Below, piece by piece: positions 44,854 through 53,171 of a stretch of 64,000 bases of DNA (the first letter of the stretch is position 1; each line of letters begins with the position of its first letter). Position numbers and translations under genes: made by a program. Below the pieces are notes generated by a model, which saw only the letters and a program-made list of their open reading frames with translations, was not told the origin of the DNA and did no database searches. This DNA is from UBA11524 sp964542315 (GTDB lineage Bacteria > Bacillota > Clostridia > Christensenellales > Aristaeellaceae): contig CAZIUA010000004.1 in NCBI GenBank assembly GCA_964542315.1, forward strand, positions 3,965-67,964, written 5' to 3'.

Positions 44854-46221
44854 GTGTCTGCCGACCCATGGGGCCCGCTACTGCTTCAACTTCTGCTGAT
44901 TTTTGTCAACGGCTGGTTTGCTGCGACGGAAGTCGCCATTCTCTCCCTGAATGAGCTCAAGCTCCGCACGGAAGCGGAGGAGGGCGATAAGGTCGCTGCG
45001 AAGCTGCTGAAGCTCTCCGAGTCCCCGAATAAGTTCCTGTCCACCATCCAGGTCTGCATCACCCTGGCAGGCTTCCTGGGCTCCGCATTTGCTGCGGATT
45101 CCTTCGCTGCACCGCTGGCGCAGGCGGTCACCAATGCCGGCGTCAAAATGGATGCAGGCCTGCTGAACACCCTCTGCGTCATCGTGATCACGGTGGTGCT
45201 GTCTTATTTCACCCTCGTCCTGGGTGAATTGACGCCCAAGCGCATCGCCATGCACTACCCGGACAAAATCGCACGCATGGGCCTGCGCGTCATCACGTTC
45301 TGCTCGGCGCTGTTCCGTCCCGTGGTGTGGCTGCTTTCCGCCAGCACCAACGGCTTGCTTCGCCTGATGGGCATCGACCCGAATGCGGAGGAGGAAGAGG
45401 TCACCGAGGAAGATATCCGCGCCCTGGTGGATATGGGCGAGGAATCCGGCGCGATCGAAGAAGCGGAAAAGGAAATGATCGAGAATATCTTCGAGTTCAA
45501 CAATCTGACCGCTGAAAACGTCATGACTCACCGCACCGATGTGACGGCCATCTGGGTGGACGAGGACTGGGACGTGATCCTCCAGACCATCCGCGAGACC
45601 GGCCTGAGCCGTTTCCCTGTCTACAATGAGGACATGGACGACATCATCGGCACGCTGAACACCCGCGTCTTCCTGCTGAATATGCAGACGGAGCATCCCC
45701 GCACGCTGCGCGAGATGATCCGCGAGGCGTATTTCGTGCCCAGCACCGTGCAGGCGGATCTGCTGTTCCGCAATATGCAGACCAAGAAGATCCACATGGC
45801 CATCGTGGTGGACGAATACGGCGGCATGAGCGGCATCGTCACCATGGAGGACCTGCTGGAGGAGATCGTCGGCAATATTTATGACGAATTCGATCCTGCG
45901 GCAGAGGCGGAGATCGTCCGCGTGAGCGAGGATACCTGGCGTATTTCCGGTCAGGCGTCGCTGGGCGATGTGGCCGAAGCGCTGGACGTGGATCTCCCTC
46001 TGGATGAAGACTACGACACTTTCGGCGGACTCATCTTCAGCCAGTTCACGCTCATCCCCAATGACGGCACGCATCCGGAAATGGATTGCTACGGGCTGCA
46101 CATCGTGGTGGAGAAGATCGAGGAGCACCGCATCGAAAAGGCGCTCGTTACCAAGCTCTATGCGGATGAACCGGACGGCAAGACGGAAACCGACCATAAG
46201 TCGGTTTCGGAGGAGGAATGA
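44854..46221 (+). CDS. CNNM/CorC family divalent-cation transporter (hemolysin C-like)
   Basis: A 455-residue membrane protein. The CNNM domain (residues ~1-195, with LLLIFVNGWFAATEVAIL and VVLSYFTLVLGELTPKR) has four helices. A CBS pair follows (TDVTAIWVDEDW and HMAIVVDEYGGMSGIVTMED), then the C-terminal CorC/HlyC domain (DTFGGLIFSQF). Such proteins mediate Mg2+ or Co2+ export; the hemolysin name is historical. The start is GTG 44854, since AAGGAGG is 8 nt upstream. The next gene starts 3 nt after the stop codon. Confidence 0.92.
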   Translation: MSADPWGPLLLQLLLIFVNGWFAATEVAILSLNELKLRTEAEEGDKVAAKLLKLSESPNKFLSTIQVCITLAGFLGSAFAADSFAAPLAQAVTNAGVKMDAGLLNTLCVIVITVVLSYFTLVLGELTPKRIAMHYPDKIARMGLRVITFCSALFRPVVWLLSASTNGLLRLMGIDPNAEEEEVTEEDIRALVDMGEESGAIEEAEKEMIENIFEFNNLTAENVMTHRTDVTAIWVDEDWDVILQTIRETGLSRFPVYNEDMDDIIGTLNTRVFLLNMQTEHPRTLREMIREAYFVPSTVQADLLFRNMQTKKIHMAIVVDEYGGMSGIVTMEDLLEEIVGNIYDEFDPAAEAEIVRVSEDTWRISGQASLGDVAEALDVDLPLDEDYDTFGGLIFSQFTLIPNDGTHPEMDCYGLHIVVEKIEEHRIEKALVTKLYADEPDGKTETDHKSVSEEE

Positions 46222-46224
46222 GCC

Positions 46225-46791
46225 GTGAGCAATGAAAACGTCCGCCGATATGCGACCAGCGGTGACGTGGACGAGGCACTGTATACGGACATGCTGTTGT
46301 ACAACTACATGTCGCCGCGTCAAAGGAAAATCCACCTCGCCAACACAGCCATCCTGGTGCTTGCCTATCTTCTGATCATGATCGATCGGGGACCCTTTGA
46401 TTGGCGCATGTGCCTGGTCATTGTGCTGCTGATCGCCTTGGAATTCATGCCGTTCTGGCTGAAAAAGAAGGCTCACCTGAGTTTCCGGGAGGCCGCAAAG
46501 GACGGCAAGCTGTCCTACGCCACAGCCTTCACCGATGCGGAGATCCACATCGAGAACCACACCAACGGCGCGAGTGCGGATGTCCCCCTGAACAGCTTCA
46601 GGAAGATCCTCAGCGTGCGAGGTGTATGGGCGCTGGTGTCCAAGGCCGGCTCTTTCTATGTGGTCTTTGCGGATCAGTTGTCCGATACCGACCGAGCGTC
46701 GGTTCTGGAATTGCTCAAACAGCATAATCCGAAGATCAAGCTTGCGAAGGCGGTGAAGCGATGCGCCACTTTGAAACGACATCTACCGTGA
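46225..46791 (+). CDS. YcxB-like membrane protein
   Basis: A 188-residue protein with two membrane helices close together (residues ~40-75, TAILVLAYLLIMIDRGPFDW then LVIVLLIALEFMPFW). A cytoplasmic beta-rich domain follows (AEIHIENHTNGASADVPLNSFRKI, SFYVVFADQL), the layout of YcxB-like proteins. Function is unknown. The start is GTG 46225 with AGGAGG upstream, 3 nt after the CNNM gene stop. The following frameshifted gene encodes a paralogue and overlaps its 3' end by 31 nt. Confidence 0.75.
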   Translation: MSNENVRRYATSGDVDEALYTDMLLYNYMSPRQRKIHLANTAILVLAYLLIMIDRGPFDWRMCLVIVLLIALEFMPFWLKKKAHLSFREAAKDGKLSYATAFTDAEIHIENHTNGASADVPLNSFRKILSVRGVWALVSKAGSFYVVFADQLSDTDRASVLELLKQHNPKIKLAKAVKRCATLKRHLP

Positions 46792-47293
46792 AGCAGCATG
46801 ACGCCTGCATCCTGCAGCAATATGCCTATCTGCGCGTTGCGCGGAAGATGGAAGTGATCATGGCCCTTTGCCTGCTTGGCATCGGCGCCGCTGTGGGCTT
46901 GTCTTGCATCGGGAAATCCTTGGTTGCTGGGCTGATGTTCTTCTGATTCATGGTTCGGCTGCCTTGATCAGCATTCCCGTGCATTGTGCAAGCGCAAAGA
47001 AGGTCGCGGCGCAGCTGCATCCGGATAGCGATGGCGAATGGGCCGTGACGACCTGGTTCGAGCAGGACGGTCTGCATGATCATGAAGCGGATCTGCCGGA
47101 GGAAGAGCGCGTCACGGACATTGCGCGTGACATCGTCTGCGCTTATCGCGCCGGGACTGTGCTGCTGCTCTGCACGAAGAACTATACCGTGCTGCCCATT
47201 GACCTTGTCCAATTGAGTGAAACCGACCGTAAGTCGGTATTTGAACGGCTGAAATCAGACTGTCCCAAGCTGCAAATGCTGCAAACCAAATAA
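46761..47293 (+). pseudogene. Frameshifted YcxB-like paralogue
   Basis: The first frame (46761-46946) encodes ~61 residues ending in a membrane helix and an immediate TGA (VAGLMFF-stop). From about 46934 a second frame continues the homology to 47293: a second helix (LIHGSAALISIPVHC), then a soluble domain with TKNYTVLPIDLVQLSETDRKSVF, which matches the end of the upstream YcxB-like protein. The join lies at TTCTTCTGA, so one base was lost or two gained. The repaired protein would be ~177 residues. Strong conservation on both sides suggests a recent lesion or sequence error. Confidence 0.7.
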
Positions 47294-47334
47294 AAAACCA
47301 GCGCAGTTCCTTCATCGGGAGCTGCGCTGGTTTC
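47292..47334. terminator. Bidirectional terminator between ycxB-like genes and degV
   Basis: Stem AACCAGCGCAG/CTGCGCTGGTT (extendable to ~15 bp) with A6 on the left and TTTCGTATTT on the right. Confidence 0.9.
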
Positions 47335-47344
47335 GTATTTGCTT

Positions 47345-48205
47345 TTAGTCCGCGAATTGCACGATGGCACCAAGCAGGCCGGGGCCGGTGTGGATCGCCA
47401 GGGCCGGGCTGACCGGCGCGATCAGATCCGCCACAACATCCAGCTTTGCACGGAAGGCCTCCAGCAGCGCGCATGCATCTTCGTAGGCGGCACCGTGTAC
47501 CACGGCCACGCGCACCTTCCGCCCCTGGAAGCGCTTGACGAATTCATCCTGCATGATACCCAGCGCCTTGGTGAAGCCGCGCGCCTTGGCGAGGGTGGCG
47601 TACACGCCGTCGTCGTTGACATAAATGACGGGCTTGATCTGCATCAGGCTGCCGAGCACGCCTTCCACCAGGCCGATGCGGCCGCCCTTGCGCAGGAATT
47701 CAAGCGTGCGGATGACGAATGCGCCCAGCTGGTGCTTGCGGAGCTCCATCAGGCGGGTGATGACATCCTCCACGGGCATGCCCTTTTCGAGGCTTTCCGC
47801 CGCGTCCAGCACCAGCAGACCCTCGCCGTAGGAGACCGTCTGCGTGTCCACCACGTCGATGTGCAGATCCTCGATCTCGTCCGCCAGGATGCTGACCATA
47901 TTATAGGTGCCGGACAGGTTGCCGCTGATGCACAGATGCAGCACACGGGTCGCGCCTTCTTCCTTCAGCTGGCGGTAGAGCGCACTCACATCTTCCGGCA
48001 GGGGCAGGGAGGTCTTGGGCAATTCAGTCTTCAGCAGTTCGTAGACCTGATCCGTATTGATCTCGGTCCGGTCGCGATATTCCCCGTGGCTGGTGGCGAC
48101 GCGCAGAGAAACCAGGCGAATATCATATTTGGCCACCTGTTCCTCCAGCAGATCGCAGGCCGTGTCAGCTACCAATGCGACACGATCGTTTCCGATAGTA
48201 AACAT
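47345..48205 (-). CDS. DegV family fatty-acid-binding protein
   Basis: A 286-residue DegV protein. N-terminal VALVADTACDL is the first fatty-acid headgroup loop, and the CISGNLSGTYN motif contains the conserved Ser/Thr region. FLRKGGRIG and IHTGPGLLGAIV close the pocket. DegV/FakB proteins present fatty acids to the FakA kinase for phosphorylation and incorporation into phospholipid; no fakA is nearby, so FakB function is inferred. The start is ATG 48205 with AAGGGGGC upstream, and a TTGACT-N18-TATAAT promoter lies 35 nt before it. Confidence 0.92.
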   Translation of the reverse strand: MFTIGNDRVALVADTACDLLEEQVAKYDIRLVSLRVATSHGEYRDRTEINTDQVYELLKTELPKTSLPLPEDVSALYRQLKEEGATRVLHLCISGNLSGTYNMVSILADEIEDLHIDVVDTQTVSYGEGLLVLDAAESLEKGMPVEDVITRLMELRKHQLGAFVIRTLEFLRKGGRIGLVEGVLGSLMQIKPVIYVNDDGVYATLAKARGFTKALGIMQDEFVKRFQGRKVRVAVVHGAAYEDACALLEAFRAKLDVVADLIAPVSPALAIHTGPGLLGAIVQFAD

Positions 48206-48239
48206 AACTGAAAGCCCCCTTAAAAATCAACTTCTGTTT

Positions 48240-48269
48240 ATTATAACCCTTTCTTTGCCCGAAAGTCAA
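48240..48269 (-). promoter_or_regulatory. SigA promoter of degV
   Basis: Minus strand: -35 TTGACT, 18-nt spacer, -10 TATAAT. Confidence 0.75.
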
Positions 48270-48327
48270 GTGGAGAACCGTGAATTGCTATTTTGCCGAA
48301 ACATGTGTAAATGTTTCGCCCATAAGG

Positions 48328-48356
48328 TTGACTTTTTCAGGCGAATGCTATACCAT
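48328..48356 (+). promoter_or_regulatory. Promoter of the SdrD-B-repeat protein
   Basis: -35 TTGACT, 17-nt spacer, -10 TACCAT; TATACC two bases upstream is an alternative -10. Confidence 0.6.
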
Positions 48357-48420
48357 GTTATATGTAGGAATATGGAATCAAACCGCTGTTACAGCGGATG
48401 AATTCGGAGGCAACGATAAT

Positions 48421-51400
48421 ATGACCAAGCTTGTCAAAAAGCTGATCTGCGCATTTCTGGCCTTGCTGATGATCCTGTCGGCAATGTCTGTTGCGCTGGC
48501 GGAGGAGACCGCGCTGCGCATCGATTTCAGCGGCGTGTTCGCCACGAAGGACGGCAATGATGCAACCGTGCCGCTGGAGGGCGTGTTCGAGGTCTTCCGG
48601 GAGGATGAGCGCCTGTTCGCGCTCCATGTCACGCCCGATGGCGAGAACACGATGGACGTCCCCGGCGCCGGGCAGATCCGCCTTGTGCCCGTGATGGACA
48701 CCATCCCGGCCGGCATTGTGCTCAGCGAGTATGGCTATAGTCTGACACTCACCGCTGGACGGCTGAACATCGCGCCGCTGACGGTGCGGGCCAATGCGGG
48801 CCTGTTCGTCTTGGAGGGCGATGCTGATACGGAATACGCGCTGCTGGACGCAGAAGGGGAGTACGCGCTGACTTTCTGCACGGACGAAAACGGCCGCTTC
48901 GAGCTGGATGTGGCCATCGCCGCCGGCGTCTATACGCTGACAATGGCGGAACCGGCGGAAGGCTGGGTCGATCAGGAGATCGAGATCCAGACCTATGCAG
49001 GCGAAGAGACTGTGCTGATGATCCACGCGGTAACGTTGGCATCCGCCGAGCCCGAGGCGACTGTGATCCCCGAAGCGTCGGCTGAACCTACCCCTGGATC
49101 CACGCCTGTCCCGACGGAAACGCCCGCGCCGACGCAGGCTCCTACGCCTGTTTCGCAGGAAGGCACGCTGGTGGTGACCGCTTCCGGCGCACAGGCGGAT
49201 CTGGCATATCAGATCACCGCGGATGAAGCAGCGATCGCGCAGGGGACGCTGAATGCGGATTCACCCATCCGCCTCGATGGCCTGCAGCAGGGCGAATACC
49301 TTGTCACCCTGACGCTGCCGGAAGATGTGGCGCTGGTGCGTCTCAACAGCATCGACACGGCGCAGTTCGGCACGGCCAGCTGGCGCGTGGCGGTCACGGC
49401 GATGGCGGAAAGTGTCTATACCGTGGAGCTCGCCCAGACGGCCAATGTGGCGGTGTCCTTCGTCAATGTGCAGCCCATCGCTGCGTCGGCCAATGCCAGC
49501 CCCCTGCACATGAATGAGGACGGCACCGGCACGGCGGATCACCTGCTGCCCGGCGACTGCATCATTGAAGTCACCCTGCCTGCAGGACGTTATGCCTTCG
49601 ATGATGCCCAGTGGACGATGACCGACCAGGGCAACGGCACTTATCTTGCGAAGGCGGCACTCACGCTTGAGGGCGGCGAAGTGGCGGAACTGTCCGCTGT
49701 GACCCGCCTGACCGAGGGCGGTGTCCGCGGCCTGGTAAACGGCACCAACGACAAGCCCCTTTCCGGCGTCATCGTCACGGTGAGCGATGCATCCGGCGCG
49801 GCTGTCGAGAACCTCACCACCGATGCAAACGGCGCGTGGCAGATCACCGCGCTGCCCTATGGCACTTACAGCGTGCAGTATGACAGCGAGGGCGTTGCCA
49901 TCCCCGGCACGTCCTTCACCCTGGATGACGCCAATATCCAGGCGGAGCTGACGGCTGATGCGGAAAAACCCGCGAAGATCACCGTCCGCGCCTTCCTGGA
50001 TGAGAACAACAATGGCAACAGCAAGGGCGATAGCTTCGTCAAGGACGTTGAGATCGAGCTGCTGGCTGCGGACGGCACGGCCGTGACTTCCGCCGTGACC
50101 AACAAGAACGGCTATGCGACTCTCTACGCCGGTGCAGGCACTTACACCGTGCGCGCCACAGTGCCTGCCAACTACGGCTTTGGCAAGACGGGCGACGGCA
50201 ACGGCTACACGAACAGCATCATGGCAGAAACGGCTGACCGCACGCAAGTCAGTGCTCCGGTGACGCTCAGCCTCAACGATCCGCTGGAGGTCGGCATCGG
50301 CCTTCAGGCCATGGCGCGTGTGACAGGCACCGTCTGGAACGATGTCAACGCTGATGGCATCTGGCAGGCGAACGAACCCGGCATCCCCGGCGTGCGCGTC
50401 ACCATCGAGGGCAAGAAGGTCGGCGTTTTCCGCGAGGTCTACACCGACGAAAACGGCTTCTATGAGCTCGGCCAACTCAAAAAGGGCACCTACGAGCTGA
50501 CCTGCTATGTGCCGGATGAATACGTCTTCACTGTGAAGGCCAAGGGTGATGTGGCGCAGATCTCCCGCATGACCACCGAGGCTGACCGCGCCGGCACGGA
50601 TCAGATCACCCTGGACCGCGGCGAGGTCTACACCGATCACAATATCGGCATGATGGACGGTGTCATCATCGAGGGTGTGTGCTTCCTGGATGAGAACTAC
50701 AATGGATATTACGACGAGGGCGAACGGACGCTCGCCGGTGTGGAGATGCGTCTGGCGCGCCAGAGCAACAATGTTCTGCTGCAGCAGACCGTCTCGGATG
50801 AAAACGGCGTCTACCACTTCTATGGCCAGCGCGGCAGCACCTTCACCATCCGCGCGAACCTGCCCTCCGGCTATGTGTTCTCCGTTGTCGGCACCGGCGA
50901 AAACGGCAACCGCTTTGCCCCTGATGGCTACAACACCGAACACCGCCTGAAGGACGTCACCCTTGAAAACGGCAGCTATATGCAGGCCATGCTCGGTGCG
51001 GTGACCTTCGGCACCATCAGCGGCAAGGTCTACTTTGACGAAAACTTCTCCACCGCCTATGAAAGCGGCGAAAAGGCCGGTTCCGGCTATCTGGTCACGC
51101 TGCTGGATGCAAACGGCGGGAAGGTCGCTTCCAAGAAGACGGACCGCAACGGCAATTACACCTTCGAGAAGCTCAATCCCGGTCAGTACATCCTGACCAT
51201 GACCCCCGAAAAGGGCTATGCCTTCACTGCTGTGGGCGCTGGCAATGTGCTGAAGACCCAGGACGACGGCACGGGCCGCAGCAATGCGCTCCAGTTGACG
51301 ATGGGGGAGGATATGTCCGCCAACATCGGCATGATCAAGCCTGCCAAGGTCTCCGGCGTCGTCTTTGCGGATGAGAATGACAACGGCCTGCAGGATCAGG

Positions 51401-53082
51401 GTGAAAAGGGGCTGACCGGCACCGTCGTCCGCCTCATGGGTGAATCCGGCGAGGCCGATTCCATCACCGTGGGCGCAAATGGGCAATTCAGTTTCAATGC
51501 GGTGCTGCCCGGCAAGTATTATCTGCGCTATGAGCTACCGGAGTCCGGCGTGTTCTCTCCCGTTGCAGCGGGGGGCAATGCGATCACCGGCGAGGGACGG
51601 ACGGCTGATACGGCGTGGTTCAGCGTGGAGGTCGGTTCCGCCTATGCCGCACCCGTCTGCGGCGCGAGCCTGCTGAGCACCATTTCCGGCGTGACCTTCG
51701 CAGACACCAACGGCAATGGCGAACTGGATGCGGATGAAGCCTTCCTGGCGGGGCTGCGCATCTCCATGACCCCTGAAAACCCCGCACAGCAGGCGTACAC
51801 CGTCGTCACTGGTGAGGATGGTGCCTTTGCGATCGAAGGTATCCGTCCCGGCGTGTATACGCTGACGGTGGAATGCCCCGATGCCTGCGTGCTCTCCCGC
51901 ATGCCCAAGGCTGATCTTGGCCTGACGCACGGCCTGAATGCCCAGTCCATCCGCCTGACGGTTGAAATGGGCTCCCGGCTTACTCAGCAGCAGCTTGGCT
52001 GCGTGCTACCCTCGAAGTGGACGGGCTATGCGTACCTGGATGAAAACTATGACGGCATTCGCGCAGCGAATGAAGCGCCCGCTGTGGGCGAGACCATCCT
52101 GCTGCTGGATGCCAATTCCGGCGAAACGGTCGCCAGCGTCCTGACGGATGAAAACGGCGCCTTCCTCATCGAAGGCATCGCCCCTGGCGAATATGAGCTG
52201 GCGTATGAGCTGGGCGAGGGCAACCTCGTGCCCAAGGCTGGCGACAATCATCTCCACCTGTCGGGCAAAATGATGACGACCGGCCGCGTCCGCGTGAATG
52301 AAAACGAGGATATGACCGATACGCTGGTGGCCATCGTCCGCACGACGAACATCGGCGGCCGCGTCTGGCTGGAGAAGCATGACGGCGTCACCTCTGTCGC
52401 GGGCGCGAAGGTGCTCCTGCTGGATGGCGATGGAAAGCAGGTCGCGGAATGCGTCACGGGTGAAGACGGCCTGTATGCCTTCGATGGCCTGATGCCCGGA
52501 GAATACACGCTGGACGCGACCATCCCCGCCGGCTACACGCTGGTGGAGGACGGCGACGCCCATCTGGCGGTAGCGGGCCTGTTCACTGTGATCAGTGAGG
52601 CCAATGGCGTTCATGGCGTCAGCACGGCCTTCTACCTGCAAATGGCGGATCATCAGCTTGCGCTGGATATCGGCTGCGTGCTGCCCGGCCGCCTTGGCGA
52701 CAAGGTCTGGCTCGACCTGAATGGTAACGGCCTGCAGGATGGCGACGAAGGCGGCATCCCCGGCGTGACCATCGACCTGATGCGCGGCGACCGCGTGCTC
52801 ATGACCGCCGTCTCCGACCAGTATGGCTATTACTGCTTTGAAGATCTGTACCCGACGGAATACGTCCTGCGCGTCACCTGGCCGGACGAGATCAAGCCGA
52901 CCATCCTGCGCACGGAGATCCCGCAGATCTCCTCCGTCCTGCAGGAGGACGGCCTGTCCATCCCTGTGACGGTGGAAAGCAACAAGGCCAATTACGCCGC
53001 TGATCTGGGCTTCGCCCTGGTTGAGGAAGGCAAATACCCCGCCGGTTATGGCGAAGGCAAGACGCAGACCTGGAAAAAGTAA
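48421..53082 (+). CDS. Giant secreted protein with SdrD B-like repeats
   Basis: A 1553-residue exported protein. The signal peptide is residues 1-26 (ending VALA). A beta-rich head (~27-205) leads to a Pro/Thr/Glu linker (TPVPTETPAPTQAPTPV, ~220-245). After further Ig-like modules come about eight or nine SdrD_B-like repeats, recognisable by WNDVNADGIWQANEPGIPGV, FLDENYNGYYDEGE, FADENDNGLQDQGE and WLDLNGNGLQDGDEGGIPGV, whose DxNxDG loops should bind Ca2+. Each ends in the YxFxxLxPGxY strand. The C terminus (GKTQTWKK) has no LPxTG, membrane helix or SLH domain, so anchoring is unexplained. The start ATG 48421 has CGGAGG upstream. An adhesive or scaffold role is inferred. Confidence 0.85.
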   Translation: MTKLVKKLICAFLALLMILSAMSVALAEETALRIDFSGVFATKDGNDATVPLEGVFEVFREDERLFALHVTPDGENTMDVPGAGQIRLVPVMDTIPAGIVLSEYGYSLTLTAGRLNIAPLTVRANAGLFVLEGDADTEYALLDAEGEYALTFCTDENGRFELDVAIAAGVYTLTMAEPAEGWVDQEIEIQTYAGEETVLMIHAVTLASAEPEATVIPEASAEPTPGSTPVPTETPAPTQAPTPVSQEGTLVVTASGAQADLAYQITADEAAIAQGTLNADSPIRLDGLQQGEYLVTLTLPEDVALVRLNSIDTAQFGTASWRVAVTAMAESVYTVELAQTANVAVSFVNVQPIAASANASPLHMNEDGTGTADHLLPGDCIIEVTLPAGRYAFDDAQWTMTDQGNGTYLAKAALTLEGGEVAELSAVTRLTEGGVRGLVNGTNDKPLSGVIVTVSDASGAAVENLTTDANGAWQITALPYGTYSVQYDSEGVAIPGTSFTLDDANIQAELTADAEKPAKITVRAFLDENNNGNSKGDSFVKDVEIELLAADGTAVTSAVTNKNGYATLYAGAGTYTVRATVPANYGFGKTGDGNGYTNSIMAETADRTQVSAPVTLSLNDPLEVGIGLQAMARVTGTVWNDVNADGIWQANEPGIPGVRVTIEGKKVGVFREVYTDENGFYELGQLKKGTYELTCYVPDEYVFTVKAKGDVAQISRMTTEADRAGTDQITLDRGEVYTDHNIGMMDGVIIEGVCFLDENYNGYYDEGERTLAGVEMRLARQSNNVLLQQTVSDENGVYHFYGQRGSTFTIRANLPSGYVFSVVGTGENGNRFAPDGYNTEHRLKDVTLENGSYMQAMLGAVTFGTISGKVYFDENFSTAYESGEKAGSGYLVTLLDANGGKVASKKTDRNGNYTFEKLNPGQYILTMTPEKGYAFTAVGAGNVLKTQDDGTGRSNALQLTMGEDMSANIGMIKPAKVSGVVFADENDNGLQDQGEKGLTGTVVRLMGESGEADSITVGANGQFSFNAVLPGKYYLRYELPESGVFSPVAAGGNAITGEGRTADTAWFSVEVGSAYAAPVCGASLLSTISGVTFADTNGNGELDADEAFLAGLRISMTPENPAQQAYTVVTGEDGAFAIEGIRPGVYTLTVECPDACVLSRMPKADLGLTHGLNAQSIRLTVEMGSRLTQQQLGCVLPSKWTGYAYLDENYDGIRAANEAPAVGETILLLDANSGETVASVLTDENGAFLIEGIAPGEYELAYELGEGNLVPKAGDNHLHLSGKMMTTGRVRVNENEDMTDTLVAIVRTTNIGGRVWLEKHDGVTSVAGAKVLLLDGDGKQVAECVTGEDGLYAFDGLMPGEYTLDATIPAGYTLVEDGDAHLAVAGLFTVISEANGVHGVSTAFYLQMADHQLALDIGCVLPGRLGDKVWLDLNGNGLQDGDEGGIPGVTIDLMRGDRVLMTAVSDQYGYYCFEDLYPTEYVLRVTWPDEIKPTILRTEIPQISSVLQEDGLSIPVTVESNKANYAADLGFALVEEGKYPAGYGEGKTQTWKK

Positions 53083-53093
53083 ATCTCTCTGAA

Positions 53094-53126
53094 GTGGCCG
53101 CGGCATCACGCTGCGGTCGCTTTTTT
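53094..53126 (+). terminator. Terminator after the SdrD-B-repeat protein
   Basis: Eleven-bp stem GTGGCCGCGGC/GCTGCGGTCGC (with G-T pairs), 5-nt loop, then TTTTTT. Confidence 0.9.
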
Positions 53127-53131
53127 GCATG

Positions 53132-53162
53132 AAAAAAGCCTGCACGCACGATGCATGCAGGC
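53132..53162 (-). terminator. Terminator after the acyl-CoA dehydratase activase
   Basis: Seven-bp stem GCCTGCA/TGCAGGC, followed on the minus strand by TTTTTTC. Confidence 0.85.
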
Positions 53163-53171
53163 CGGGAGTCC

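Noticed and set aside
46930..46950. Programmed frameshifting in the YcxB-like gene
   Set aside because: No canonical slippery heptamer, upstream stimulatory ribosome site or strong downstream pseudoknot was seen; a mutation or sequence error is simpler.
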